Assembly (NCBI GenBank): GCA_033239005.1 | Contig: BSQZ01000011.1 | Coordinates: 8,559,001 to 8,623,000 of the forward strand | Direction: 5' to 3' | DNA: 64,000 nt | From: Lamellibrachia satsuma | Taxonomy: Eukaryota; Annelida; Polychaeta; Sabellida; Siboglinidae | Shown: positions 40,936 through 51,619 of the stretch, piece after piece | How the letters are laid out: every line of letters begins with the position of its first letter | Numbering within the stretch: the stretch's first letter is position 1 | Notes under the pieces: generated by a model | What the model saw: only the letters and a program-made list of their open reading frames with translations | Databases searched by the model: none | Told to the model about the DNA's origin: nothing | Translations under genes and position numbers: made by a program

Positions 40936-41057
40936 TTTTTGAGGAAGGACTGCTCAGGGTGATGGAAGCGGAAGGTCTGGTTGATGACGTGTGGCTGCAG
41001 TTCAATGCTCACGGCCAGGATGGCTATTGGCTTCTTGTCACGTGTATTGAAATACAC
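40901..41057 (-). CDS. NPHP4: NPHP4 exon 20
   Basis: Phase 0 in, 1 out; ATTTACAG acceptor, CTG/GTGAGT donor. Encodes VYFNTRDKKPIAILAVSIEL, QPHVINQTFRFHHPEQSFLK and KSIRFMQTQHLP. The boundary is set by the phase of exon 21 and by alignment with vertebrate NPHP4 (ELQPHV.(D/N)Q.FRF.HPE.SFLKK.IR). Further in-frame donors exist in the downstream minisatellite; each would add 13 residues. Confidence 0.95.
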
Positions 41058-41723
41058 CTGTAAATTACACTTACACTCAATTCTCACCATTGCCACTATG
41101 GAAACATCTTGTGTCTGATGACACACATGTGTAATGAACAATTAAGAAAGGCTATGTCTTATATCTAAAGTTCAGAGGTTAAAATGTCTAAAGTTAAAGA
41201 ACTGCCGTTGCTAAGGAGCTGGTGTTGGTTGCTAAGGACAGCGCATACAAGATGGAATAGAAGTTTAAGAGTGAAGGGGGATCCGAGACTATGTAAAATG
41301 CCAAACATCTTATATAAAGATTTACATTTTGGGAGTGTCATACAGTTTTGTATCTACTGTAAATTACAATATAAATCCAGTGTATCAAGACAATCTCCAG
41401 GATATGCAAAATATGAACAAAATTAAATAAAAATGTCACACACCGAATTAAAAAAGGACAAATATACTTCATGAAACAAGTGATCTGTAATGACCTTGCC
41501 ACATAAAAATATTCTGGCTGAACATGGATGTATACTCCCTGCATAAAAAACACCAGTCTCGGCTGCTAAACATTCTGATGCAACATTGAATAATACCATT
41601 TACTCAAGGTTAAAAATTCTTATGTTGTGAATATTATCTAAATCAAAGCCTGTTATTTTGGCACAACAGATGGTGATGACCTTGACATGCCTGGGCAATG
41701 ACCTTGATGCCATGAAGACATAC

Positions 41724-41810
41724 CTTGCTCATCCTTGATTGCAAGGCTCCAGTCTCCTTCTTGGGGACGAAGCCTTGACGGGACTTCTGTTTGTGAGTAT
41801 CTAGTGGCTC
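41724..41810 (-). CDS. NPHP4: NPHP4 exon 19
   Basis: Exactly 29 codons, phase 0-0; CATGTCAG acceptor, GTATGT donor. Encodes EPLDTHKQKSRQGFVPKKET and GALQSRMSK, a basic linker in the variable region before the ELQPHV domain. The frame is chosen by the flanking phases; another open frame here is a shadow. Confidence 0.85.
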
Positions 41811-41875
41811 CTGACATGTGTGGAAAAGTCATGTCAACAGTTTTATCAAAAATACAACAATATAAAAGAAATGTT

Positions 41876-42335
<460 letters not shown>

Positions 42336-42504
42336 ACACATACTTATACACACACTACTTACATATTTTATACACATTCACATATATGTGCCTATTTTCT
42401 ATAGAGAATGCTTCCCGAAAATGATCCACACTGGAAATGTGACTTGTTCAAAAAGCAAATCTCTAACAATTGGGGGGGGCTGTTCAAGGACCAATGCCTG
42501 TGGC

Positions 42505-42797
42505 GGATGACCTCTCACCTTTGATGTGTACATACTTTTGTATAACTTGCATTCTTTACACGGACAACTTTCAGACATGGAACAGCACTATTTTAATGCT
42601 GGTTTCAATTCATATGTTACTGTCTTGTATATATATATATATATATCTACATGAATTAGCAGATTACCATTTGGTAATCCAGCAATAAAACTTGCCCATT
42701 TTTCGACCTCGACAAAGATTGTCATGCGTTTTGTAATTTGCATCAAACGAGCTGCGGCCACACATCACTATACATCCCTGGCAGGAGACAAATGCTA
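42505..42797. repeat. duplicated block, copy A
   Basis: About 290 bp nearly identical to 43025-43305, beginning GGATGACCTCTCACCTTTGA and ending with CACATCACTATACATCCCTG. Contains a (TA)n stretch at 42628-42648 that is short in copy B. The nature of the element is unknown. Confidence 0.9.
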
Positions 42798-43024
42798 ACT
42801 TCTGGTTTATCAAAAGTGTTTTTATGTATCTGTGAGGGATTTGTAAAGTAACCTGTCTTCCCTCGTTCCCTGTTTATATGACATTGCCATCATCATCGAC
42901 GTTTATATACCTCGTATTCATGATGTCGTAGAGTCTCGTACTTATATTTGTAACAGCAATAATGTAATGCTGTGTTTCATTGCATAAGTCCTTGGATTTA
43001 CATATCCAATTGTTTTCTCTGGGT

Positions 43025-43445
43025 TGGATGACCCCTCACCTTTGAATTGTACACACTTTTGTATAACTTGCATTCTTTACATGGACAACTTTCAGCCATA
43101 TAACAGCAGTATTTTAATGCTGGTTTCAATTCATATGTTATTGTCTTGTATATATCCATACGAATTAGCAGATTACCATTTGGTAATCCGGCAATAAAAC
43201 TTGCCCATTTTTCGACCTCGACAAAGATTGTCATGTGTTTTGTAATTTGCATCAAACAAGCTGCGGCCACACATCACTATACATCCCTGGCAGGAGACAT
43301 AAAACAAGCTGCGGCCACACATCACTATACATCCCTGGCAGGAGACATCAAACAAGCTGCGGCCACACATCACTATACATCCCTGGCAGGAGACATCAAA
43401 CAAGCTGCGGCCACACATCACTATACATCCCTGGCAGGAGACATA
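43025..43445. repeat. duplicated block, copy B, with a 47-bp minisatellite
   Basis: Matches copy A, then its last 47 bp (AAACAAGCTGCGGCCACACA ... CAGGAGACAT) is repeated four times at 43255-43443. It ends about 30 bases before the end of exon 18. Confidence 0.92.
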
Positions 43446-43476
43446 AATCTAATTAATGATAAGTTCTCCTACATAC

Positions 43477-43666
43477 CTGTGGCTGCACTCTGTCATCAGC
43501 CTTAAATGTGAGAAACTTGAAAGGCACATTGACACTCTCCTTGGGTCGCAGGAAGATCTCGGGTTTGCCCGACGGGGTGTCCATATTGAACATTCCCTCT
43601 TCGATAGACGCGTACACTTCATTCAACATCCGGAAGTGTCTCCACTCCCTCGGGTCAGTGATGACA
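43477..43666 (-). CDS. NPHP4: NPHP4 exon 18
   Basis: Phase 2 in, 0 out; CATTGCAG acceptor, GTATGT donor. Encodes IVITDPREWRHFRMLNEVYA, then EEGMFNMDTPSGKPEIFLRP and KESVNVPFKFLTFKADD. This matches the IVDSQEWR ... LRP.E...VPFKF segment, part of an MSP/Ig-like domain. Confidence 0.95.
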
Positions 43667-44105
43667 CTGCAATGCCACCAGAGGTCAAATTCAGCGACTA
43701 CAGTTCAAGATCACACTCGGGCTGAACAAAATCTGACATTTGACTTGCCACACACGATAATTATGCTTGGAAGTTACGTGGTTACGTTGCGGATCAGATT
43801 GTGCTATGGATTTCATCGATGATGAGTGACAATATAAGCCGATAATGCTAAATACAGAAGACACTGACGCAATGTTTGGACCAAACATAATAGGCCTGGT
43901 CATGACCACCTATTATCCCCCAGTATCTTAAATTTAGTTTATTATCATACTTTACTTTCGAGAATACATCATGGAGATGACAAATACATTTGTATTTGAA
44001 AAAACGCTCGGAAGAAAAGTGTTTTCTTCCGAAAACAGAAATATTGTATCAATGGATCCGTAAACCAACTAACAAAAACACAAAAGATCTAATGTAACTA
44101 CATAC

Positions 44106-44332
44106 ATGAGTTCAGGATCGTCACATTCGATCACAATCGTGTGTTCCATGTTGTACGGATTCTTGAGGACGTATTCGAAGAACTGTGCCGTTCCGAGACT
44201 TGGATGAATGAAGTGTTTTGTTGTGATTGCCTGCGCCAACATGCTCAGTATTCCCTCATTCTTGCTTTGATCCCGGTACAACTCGATGGTCTTCAAGTCG
44301 CGAGCCCTCTCCTCCTTCTGCTTGCGGAAACT
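44106..44332 (-). CDS. NPHP4: NPHP4 exon 17
   Basis: Phase 0 in, 2 out; CCAACAG acceptor, AT/GTATGT donor. Encodes SFRKQKEERARDLKTIELYR, QAITTKHFIHPSLGTAQFFE and YVLKNPYNMEHTIVIECDDP. These are among the best conserved NPHP4 segments. Confidence 0.97.
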
Positions 44333-44429
44333 CTGTTGGGAACAAAGTGGGAACCTTCCCTTTGACAACTTGTAGACCGAGCTTGAGCACGGCGAAATCA
44401 GAATTTGTCCCATGTTGTTGAAATGGTTG

Positions 44430-44580
44430 CGTGTGCATGCATGTGTGTTTGTAGGTGTGTGTGTGCGTGCGTGCGTGCGTGCGCGCGTGCATGCGTGTGT
44501 GTGTATGCATGCAACTGTGTGTTCATGTGTGTGTTTTGCAAGTCGTGTGAATTTGTTTGTGTATGTGCATGTGCACACAT
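44430..44580. repeat. GT/GTGC microsatellite in intron
   Basis: Irregular GTGC and GT runs, concentrated at 44450-44520. Confidence 0.85.
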
Positions 44581-44754
44581 GCAACTACTTCTGGGATATC
44601 AACCAGAAATTGGCAAAGGATAAATTTCGCAACAGGTCCAGCATGTGTGCCAAATTTCATTATATTCGGAGGAGTTGAGATTATGCTTGCCTTTTTCAGT
44701 TGATCTCATGTGGAATAACCCTTCTGCCCATGCAGCAGCAGCAAGACACCTTAC

Positions 44755-44948
44755 CGTGAGTACCGGCATGTTCTCGCTGCTCTCCAGTTGCCGGATCTTC
44801 TGCATGCGGATCAGTTTCCGCTTCCTTTCCGCATTGCCCTCCACCTTGCCGGTGTTGAACTTTTCCTTGCGGGAAGACAGGAGCGAGGCAACTTCGTAGT
44901 TCGTCTCCACCAGATGTTTCGCCACATTACTATGGCTCTTATGTAGAG
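44755..44948 (-). CDS. NPHP4: NPHP4 exon 16
   Basis: Phase 1 in, 0 out; CTGCAG acceptor, GTAAGG donor. Encodes ALHKSHSNVAKHLVETNYEV, then a basic stretch ERKRKLIRMQKIRQLESSEN and MPVLT. It corresponds to the R/K-rich RRRKLERM..(V/I)R linker region. Confidence 0.93.
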
Positions 44949-45051
44949 CTGCAGGAGGAATATCAGTTTAGACACGTGCTGATAAGTGTATTTATCTGAA
45001 AGTACTGATATCAGACGTTTGTCTACTTCTTTTAAGGTTTCTTAAATAGTC

Positions 45052-45384
45052 AAATACCGTATTTGACCTAATAAGCACATAGTAAGGAATCTGTTCTTAT
45101 AAGCGTACATATATATATATATATATATATGCGTGTTGTTATAGCCGTACACCAACATTTTTGTCTCAAGACAATAAGGTAACTGTTTAACACTAGCATT
45201 GTCATTTGGTTACTAGTGTAGAACAACTGAAAAGTGGTGCCAACTGTTTAACACCAGATGGCGACACTCTTCAATTGTCCCACATTAGTCAAATTACAAT
45301 AATTATGGATCCTGCTGATTAAAACAGGGGTGTACACTAATTAGGGCATGTACGCTTAATAGATTGACTACAGTAATTGGGACT
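45052..45384. mobile_element. MITE-like element with imperfect terminal inverted repeats
   Basis: The left end AATACCGTATTTGACCTAAT followed by AAGC, and the right end read inward ATTACTGTAGTCAATCTATT followed by AAGC, agree at about 17 of 24 positions. A TA microsatellite lies inside (45108-45130). The first 190 bp are repeated at 63860-64000. Confidence 0.6.
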
Positions 45385-45952
45385 GCAGGTTGTAAAGTGT
45401 ATACAGATGTTCATAGGGTGCATAGAAGCAAAGTAGCTACACAATGGTAGTTTTACGTTTGTCACATTACTGAGCTGGATGTTTTGCTTGTTTCTATCAG
45501 GTAAATTATTTTCCATTTATTTCTTCTGTAATGACTAATTATCAAATGGAGTATTTACTTAGTACATTATCACATTAAGTCTTACGTCAGAATATTCTAA
45601 TGGTATAGAAGTATATATAATTATTTGCTTAGTAGGTTATTGCAGTTTTACCCCAGAATGTTCTTATGGCATAAGAGTACCGCATACCATATAAATTGTT
45701 TTCCCAGTTGCACTAAAAGGTTTTTATGTTGAGAAATGTTAGCAGAAATGTGCCTGTGTGAGAGTCTTTGGGCCAACATTTTTAATGTATACTTTCTGTG
45801 AAAACTACTGTAAAGTAAAATATACAAAAAGGTAAAAATCCATTGACATCTATCGCACATCCACCTCCGCTCTCATACTGGGTTAACTGGTGAACCCATC
45901 AGGGGGCAGCACTAATGTCTGATGACACCTATAGGTGGCAGCACTGACTCAC

Positions 45953-46051
45953 CAGTGAAGTGTCCGTCTGGACCTGTCAATCCACCACCGATGAAGTGAC
46001 TACTGTCGATATCATTTTTCACGATCACTGTTGGCTTGACGGACACGGCAC
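45953..46051 (-). CDS. NPHP4: NPHP4 exon 15
   Basis: Phase 1-1, 33 codons; CTCCAG acceptor, GTGAGT donor. Encodes GAVSVKPTVIVKNDIDSSHF and IGGGLTGPDGHFTG. It is in a variable linker but keeps the family pattern (V(I)-ND...F-GG). Confidence 0.88.
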
Positions 46052-46174
46052 CTGGAGGACAAATTAAACAACAACAAATCACCATTTTACCTCTGTCTCA
46101 TTCATAACTGGAGTTCACTTATAGCTGCCTCAGCTATCGATTTAGCTCATCATGAATAAAATAGTACTAGGAAA

Positions 46175-46510
46175 GGTATGTTCTTATATAGCACGGTATC
46201 CAGTCCTTGGGACCACTCAAAGCACTTTACACTTCACCCCCTGGCAGACCTGTTCATTCCAATACCATCTCGACTTGACGACTTCTCTGGGAAGCATTCA
46301 GCCATGCTGCAATTACTGTGTGAAGATTATTCGTTCCGATATCCATCTCTGTCTGTAGTCAGGTACTCATTTATACAACTGAGTGAACTGTGGCAATGTG
46401 GGATGAACAAAATTGCAAACGCTTTGAAACAGCAGCAAGAGGATTCAAACCTGGGTTGTGTCGATTGAAAGCCCAACATTCTAACTGCCAGGTTACCGCG
46501 CCACACTGTC
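46175..46510 (-). mobile_element. full-length tRNA-derived SINE
   Basis: Minus orientation. The head near 46470-46505 has A-box-like GGCGCGGTAACC and B-box-like AGGTTTGAATCC. The body matches the 50.9 kb copy, and the tail contains GTGTAAAGTGCTTTGAGTGG. It lies in the intron between exons 14 and 15. Confidence 0.85.
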
Positions 46511-46514
46511 GTAG

Positions 46515-46800
46515 TAGTGCGTTAATGATAACAATTTAAGTAATATACACAATTGGTGCAGTGCATACTTTTGTTAAAATCGTCCATCCAACAATTGACC
46601 CTGGTTGTTAGATCGGGTAACTAGTGAAAGTGTGAACAGCTGCGTGTCGTAGTGTACAGGTGCAGCTGTTGTTGCCCCTTTTTGCTGAATTTTCGACTGG
46701 GCCCAGTTGAAAATAATTTAATAGTTTGTCCGATGATTTCATCAAACCAAAATAACACATTTGCACAAATGAGTTAGCATGTCATAATAGATACTAGATA
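46515..46800. repeat. dispersed repeat shared with 59220-59440
   Basis: Common blocks include AATTTAAGTAAT, TACTTTTGTTAAAATC and TAGCATGTCA in the same order at both sites. Confidence 0.6.
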
Positions 46801-46877
46801 AGTTTGATTATTTGCACAAGACAAAAAAAGTGTAGAAGCAGCTTTAAACAGTGTCTGTAAGAACACAATGCTATTAC

Positions 46878-47094
46878 CAGTCTTGATGTGTTTCCCTTCA
46901 CTTGGGTAGCCTATGTTTGCCATGCGTAGATGCAGCCTCCCTTTCAACAGGGGCTTGGCCTCGGGGGGACAGAAGGTCCCGTCTCGACTCATGCCACCAG
47001 AGGGCAGCACACTCTCATCCTGCGAATACTCGTTGATGAGCACGTCGAGTTCATAGGTCAACTGGATCGCCTCGAGACCTTGCCGACACAGGTG
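46878..47094 (-). CDS. NPHP4: NPHP4 exon 14
   Basis: Phase 0 in, 1 out; TCCACAG acceptor, GTAATA donor. Encodes HLCRQGLEAIQLTYELDVLI, NEYSQDESVLPSGG and LLKGRLHLRMANIGYPSEGK. This matches HLLRQGR...ELEV...EY.QD and KGRLHL.(L/M)AN(I/V)G(Y/H)P, near the end of the C2-like region. Confidence 0.96.
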
Positions 47095-48043
47095 CTGTGG
47101 ACAGTGGAGTAGATGTTACCAGTAATCGATGTTTCCAGGTGTAAAAGAAAACGCATATATGGGTATTTGTTCCAAAGTGTAAATTAGCCAATTTTGTAAC
47201 CGAGACTCGTATCTCAGAAACGCTTGGTAATAAAAGGAGTTTTTATATGTGTACATAAATAATAATTGTACATAGTGATACATAACATATTTGTAGTACA
47301 ATACAATACTTAAGTCATGAGAGGTTATTTTCCCCAATATTAGCGAAAATCGTAAATGACCTTTTAATATCCATTCTTGGTTTCTGGCTATGTATGGGTT
47401 GCCTATGTACAATATTACTATTACTTTGCAAGGAATACACATTTCTACACAGTGTAATAAACACTTGTTTCATCGTATTCTTGAATATTTATTTAAAGCG
47501 CCAGAGTCTGAAATTCATTGTGCTACTGCATCCCAATTCCCCAACAGGAAATACAAATATTTTACCCTCACCCAGACAACTCTAAGTTGTCCACCTTACC
47601 AGAAGAAATACAAAATGGCCACACTCAAGAGAAGCATAAAATCTACGCTATTCCAAGGGGAAAATAAAGCATCCAGCCAAAAATAATAACACTACAGCAT
47701 TTATATAGCGCTATTTACTACAAAATAAAATAATAAAAAGCGATTAACATAAGTTGTAGTACAAAAATACACACATAAATGAAAATTAAATTAACAACTG
47801 GTAGGTAGATGATGCTAATAGATATCGATCGCAATATGCATTAATTTGGCTGGATAAATGCATCTATGCTGGACAAATGCTGGATAAATGCATCTATGAA
47901 AAGGTGATTCTTTAGAGACTTTCTAAAACTTTTAAGTGTTATAGAAGCACAAGTGTCTGCCGGCAATACATTTCATAGTCGCAGTGCCGTTATGCAAAAT
48001 ACAGAGTCACCGATACACTTCTTGGTAACACAAGATGCTGCAC

Positions 48044-48187
48044 CTTGAGTTCTACGGTGCTAGAGCCAATGAGCATGAGAGAGTCGCCGTCCCAGATGTC
48101 TATGTGCAGTATCTGCTCACTGAGGTGTTCGAGGAACAGACGACCTTCTCCAGGCTTCAAGAAGGCCGGGTCAACGTGGTACTTCAC
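48044..48187 (-). CDS. NPHP4: NPHP4 exon 13
   Basis: Phase 0-0, 48 codons; TACCAG acceptor, AAG/GTGCAG donor. Encodes VKYHVDPAFLKPGEGRLFLE and LHIDIWDGDSLMLIGSSTVE, then LK. PGFLKPGE and DVWDGDSLLLIGS are hallmarks of the family's C2-like domain. Confidence 0.98.
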
Positions 48188-48445
48188 CTGGTAGAACAAA
48201 ACACAATAAGCTTAACATGTCACAAATGAATCACATAAACATATATATTTTGTAAACTATTCTACATGTTTGGTACCAGTAACTCTAATTGCAAAAAATT
48301 TGCATTTCAAAATGCTATGCAAAGAGATGGTTTTTGGGTATTAATGTCTATCGTGCCTACACAGTGGACTGTCCCATCCAACTATTGATTAGTTAAAATT
48401 GAATATAAATTATTGTTACTGCCTAACCCTTTTGTATGGCATTAA

Positions 48446-49104
48446 CCCATTAGGCTCCAGCATTTTATAAAAACATGTTCCCCTGTTTCCCGGATTTCTG
48501 ACACATTTCGAGCGATTTTACCTCCTTGTGTTCAGAAATCTGTAGAAAAAACTATTCAACATTGACAATTACAAGTTGCATTTATTTTGAAGAGTAGTAG
48601 TTTCTCCACATGCATGTATACATAGAAATAGGATATATTAATAAAATGTTGACATTTGATCACAATTTGCAAAGACAAAATAGTAAATTTGTTAAAATTT
48701 TGAAAGTTGCGACTGACATTTGACAATGATTCCATGCTATAACCCTATGCAACCCAACAAAGAAAATGTAGCGATATGTATTATCTTTGCACCACTGAAC
48801 AAATTATCAAATTCTGACGGTTATTTTTCTGGTTACACCATATTTTGTCATGAAAAATATAGATATAAAAATTTTCGAGATGGCGTGAACAAAACCGATG
48901 AAAATCAAGATTCCAAAAGGGCAACCCATGCACGTAATGCACTGATGTTGTTGCAAAATGTATCAACTAGGGTGTGGCAAAATTTGGTAGCGTTTAGTTC
49001 AGTAGTTAATTGCCAGGATTTTTTTTAAAAGTAGTTCCTGTATGCGGCTGGTGGCCGTTCCAGGACTGGACAGAGCGGCCATGACCGTTGCGGGCTCTAA
49101 TGGG
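48446..49104. mobile_element. piggyBac-like MITE, about 660 bp
   Basis: Left end TTAA then CCCATTAGGCTCCAGC; the right end read inward is CTAA then CCCATTAGAGCCCGC. CCC-starting inverted repeats with a TTAA target site are the piggyBac signature (one target copy mutated to TTAG on the plus strand). No transposase. Located between exons 12 and 13. Confidence 0.65.
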
Positions 49105-49524
49105 TTAGAGCAAAATAAACAAGTAACATTTGAGTAAGTTCTCTACCAATGATGTGAAACACAACATTTTCACAAATTCTACCAGATATTTTGAACATGT
49201 AAAAAACATTTCTTCACATATTAAATACAAAGATGAGAAAACTTCAGCTTTGTATGTACCGTGTACACATACACTGTATAAAATGTTCCATTTATACTAT
49301 ATTGTAGTTCAATTAATGCAATAATACAATTAAAACTGAAACAGTCATTACTGTAACTGAAAAGGGTCTTCATATTGGTAATTAACCTTTTGTAATTATC
49401 ACTGAGAACGAACAAAATTAACTGTAATTGTAATTGATCATTGTAATTAACGCAAGCAGAAATTATGCCACATGTTGTGACATTTATTTAATGTACAGAG
49501 AGCATCTCTAGTAGAGTAGTTCAC

Positions 49525-49639
49525 CTGGTACCCTGGAGGTCCCTTCATCAGGGATCCATCCTTATCCAGCCGCTGCAGGATGCAGGGAAGAGCACTAGGG
49601 TTGCAGGAGAGCTCCCCTTCCACATCTCCTAGGAGTAAC
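49525..49639 (-). CDS. NPHP4: NPHP4 exon 12
   Basis: Phase 2 in, 0 out; GTGCAG acceptor, GTGAAC donor. Encodes RLLLGDVEGELSCNPSALPC and ILQRLDKDGSLMKGPPGYQ. Matches RLQLVQLDE...LTHILV...DGTFDAGSPGFQ. Confidence 0.95.
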
Positions 49640-49819
49640 CTGCACCAAAGAGGCACAAAGACAACATTCAGTCAACTGCTGATTCATCAGGAACAAACCA
49701 TTAACACTGTATTCGCCATGATGGCTTTTTCCATGAATTTAATGTTCTCAATGCACTGACAGAATATTGTTGCATGACCAAAGCAACATGTGGAGACATC
49801 TAGCAGATGATGGAAATAC

Positions 49820-50120
49820 TACTGTACATGTTAACAATTTCCAGTACCCGTGGACACAATTGATCAGGATCAGGCATTCATGGTATCACATGATGGGCAT
49901 ATCATAAACACTAGTAAAATTGCGTTCCTCTTGGCATGCAATGAACATGTAATATTCAGACAGACATTTTCAAATTAAACAGATAGTGTGGAAATAAAAA
50001 ATTATGATTCATTAAAACACATTTGGATGGTGAAGATACCAGAGTAGATGAAGTTTAAAATATGTAGCATAATTTTATGATACAAATTTTGATCAGATTT
50101 TGTACCGTTAAACCTGTTCT
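49820..50120. repeat. dispersed repeat family 1, copy 1
   Basis: Shares GATTCATTAAAACACATTTGG, CAGAGTAGAT and CCAGTACCCGTGGACACAAT, or close forms, with 56240-56500, 59930-60075 and 63590-63745, all in the same orientation. Confidence 0.7.
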
Positions 50121-50189
50121 TGGCTGACTGCACACTGAGCTGTAGAGATCAGTGTTCACCTTAACAAAACTAGCAAAAGTGCCCCCAGA

Positions 50190-50440
50190 TCTATAAAATC
50201 TCTACAACATGATCACAGAAATATCCATCAATGCCTTGGTACATGGTGCTGCCTGTCAATATATTTATGGCTTCTTGAAATTGTGACATAATACTGGCCA
50301 CCACAATATTATATAACTTTGGACAAACGAAGAAAAGATGCTTGACATTGTCAACAATTGTTGCAGAGTACTGTATAGCTATTAACTACAAAGGGTAATT
50401 CAATTGTTTGTAGTAAGGGTAATAGTGAGATGAATTTTGA
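50190..50440. repeat. dispersed repeat family 2, copy 1
   Basis: Contains ATCACAGAAATATCCATCAA, TATTTATGGCTTCTTGAAAT and CTACAAAGGGTAATTCAATT, matching 58740-59010 in the same order. Confidence 0.8.
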
Positions 50441-50745
50441 AAAAATAAAACTTGACTGAGATGCAAAAGCATCTAGGAGTAGCATAGCATACAAACATAC
50501 AAACAAACATACATACATACAAACATACATACTCATGGTGGTTTATAATTAAGATGGAGTACTGCTTGATATGTAATCCCACAAAAAATGTTGGTATGAA
50601 TTACAATGATAATACCTAGATGCAGTGTTCTTGAAAATTTGTTTTATTGTTAATTTTATGTAAAACTAGATGAATAGTTGATCATTATATTTAGGGTGTC
50701 TTTGAGGGTGTTTGCTGCCAGGAGAACTGCGGGCATCAGCCTTAC

Positions 50746-50841
50746 CTTTCAGAAGTGACTTGTGGGAACCGATAGAACTGGAAGGAGAAGAAAATTGTCG
50801 CCGGTTGTTTCACGCCAGCCTCCATCTCAAACATCTGCATC
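50746..50841 (-). CDS. NPHP4: NPHP4 exon 11
   Basis: Phase 2-2; TATGTCAG acceptor, GTAAGG donor. Encodes RMQMFEMEAGVKQPATIFFS and FQFYRFPQVTSE. (Y/F)F(T/S)FQFYRFP is a strongly conserved family motif. Confidence 0.97.
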
Positions 50842-50877
50842 CTGACATAGGAGAGACAAAGTTATATGACCACATTA

Positions 50878-51218
50878 TGGGGTGCGGTGGCGCAGTGGTT
50901 AGAATGACAGACTCTCAATCAAGAGAACACGGGTCTGACTCTTCTTGATGCCATTTTGAAAGTAATTTCGTTCACTCCATGTTAACTGCCACAGTTCAGC
51001 TGTAGACATGAATACCTGGTTACAAACAGTGGTTGATATATGAACGAATGGTCTTCGTGCAGTAATTGCAGCATGGCTGAATGCTTCCCAAAGACGTCGA
51101 CATGGTGTTGGAATGAACAGGTCTGCCAGGGGTGAAGTGTAAAGAGCTATGAGCGGTCCCAAGGACTTGATAATGCGCTATATGTGAGCATACCTTTTTT
51201 ACATAGGTCACATTCAGT
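50878..51218 (+). mobile_element. full-length tRNA-derived SINE
   Basis: A-box TGGCGCAGTGG (50888-50898), B-box-like GGTCTGACTC (50932-50941), then the shared body (TTCGTTCACTCC, AATTGCAGCATGGCTGAATG) and a tail AAGTGTAAAGAGCTATGAGC ending ATGCGCTATATGTG, similar to tails recognised by L2-type LINEs. It starts about 35 bases upstream of exon 11. Confidence 0.9.
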
Positions 51219-51243
51219 TATCAAGTGTCATTGTAACTACATA

Positions 51244-51297
51244 TGACAAGATTTAATAGGGCTTAACAAGTCTGAACAATATTTAACAAGATTGCCA
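51244..51297 (-). repeat. orphan 10-bp array of LINE-tail type
   Basis: Minus strand reads TGGC then five degenerate units of AAATCTTGTT. This is the terminal repeat of the LINEs at 23.3 and 52.85 kb, without any LINE body. Confidence 0.75.
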
Positions 51298-51309
51298 TCT
51301 AAAATATAT

Positions 51310-51600
51310 ATTCTATATAGTTTGGTATTGAGTACGAAGAATCGTTCAAAACGCTTTACTCTTCACCCCTTGGCAGACAAGTTCATTCCAAGCATTCTGC
51401 CATGCCACAATTACTGTGTGGTTCATGCAATTTGTTCACATAATTCCACCACTGTCAGTAGCCAGCTACTTATTCATACAGCTGGGTGAACCAGGGCAAT
51501 GTGGGGTGAACGAAATTGCTACATGCTTTGGTTGGTAGGATAGGACATTAATCCCGGTCTTCTCAACTGGACGGTCTAATAACGACGCTACTGCGACATA
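51310..51600 (-). mobile_element. diverged tRNA-derived SINE
   Basis: Minus orientation; shares CTTCACCCCTTGGCAGACAA, AATTACTGTGTG and CAATGTGGGGTGAACGAAAT with the other copies. The head near 51560-51600 is eroded. Confidence 0.75.
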
Positions 51601-51619
51601 CACTTTTTCACTACACAAT

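Noticed and set aside
41653..41830. Alternative frame through exon 19 (SGATRYSQTEVPSRL...)
   Set aside because: It would not match the phase of exons 18 and 20; the chosen frame does.
43146..43505. Repeat protein with four TSLAGDIKQAAATHHY units
   Set aside because: It is the 47-bp minisatellite of copy B read in one frame; the single-copy version in block A has no such gene.
50878..50945. tRNA gene
   Set aside because: A and B boxes are present but the cloverleaf is broken and a SINE body follows directly.
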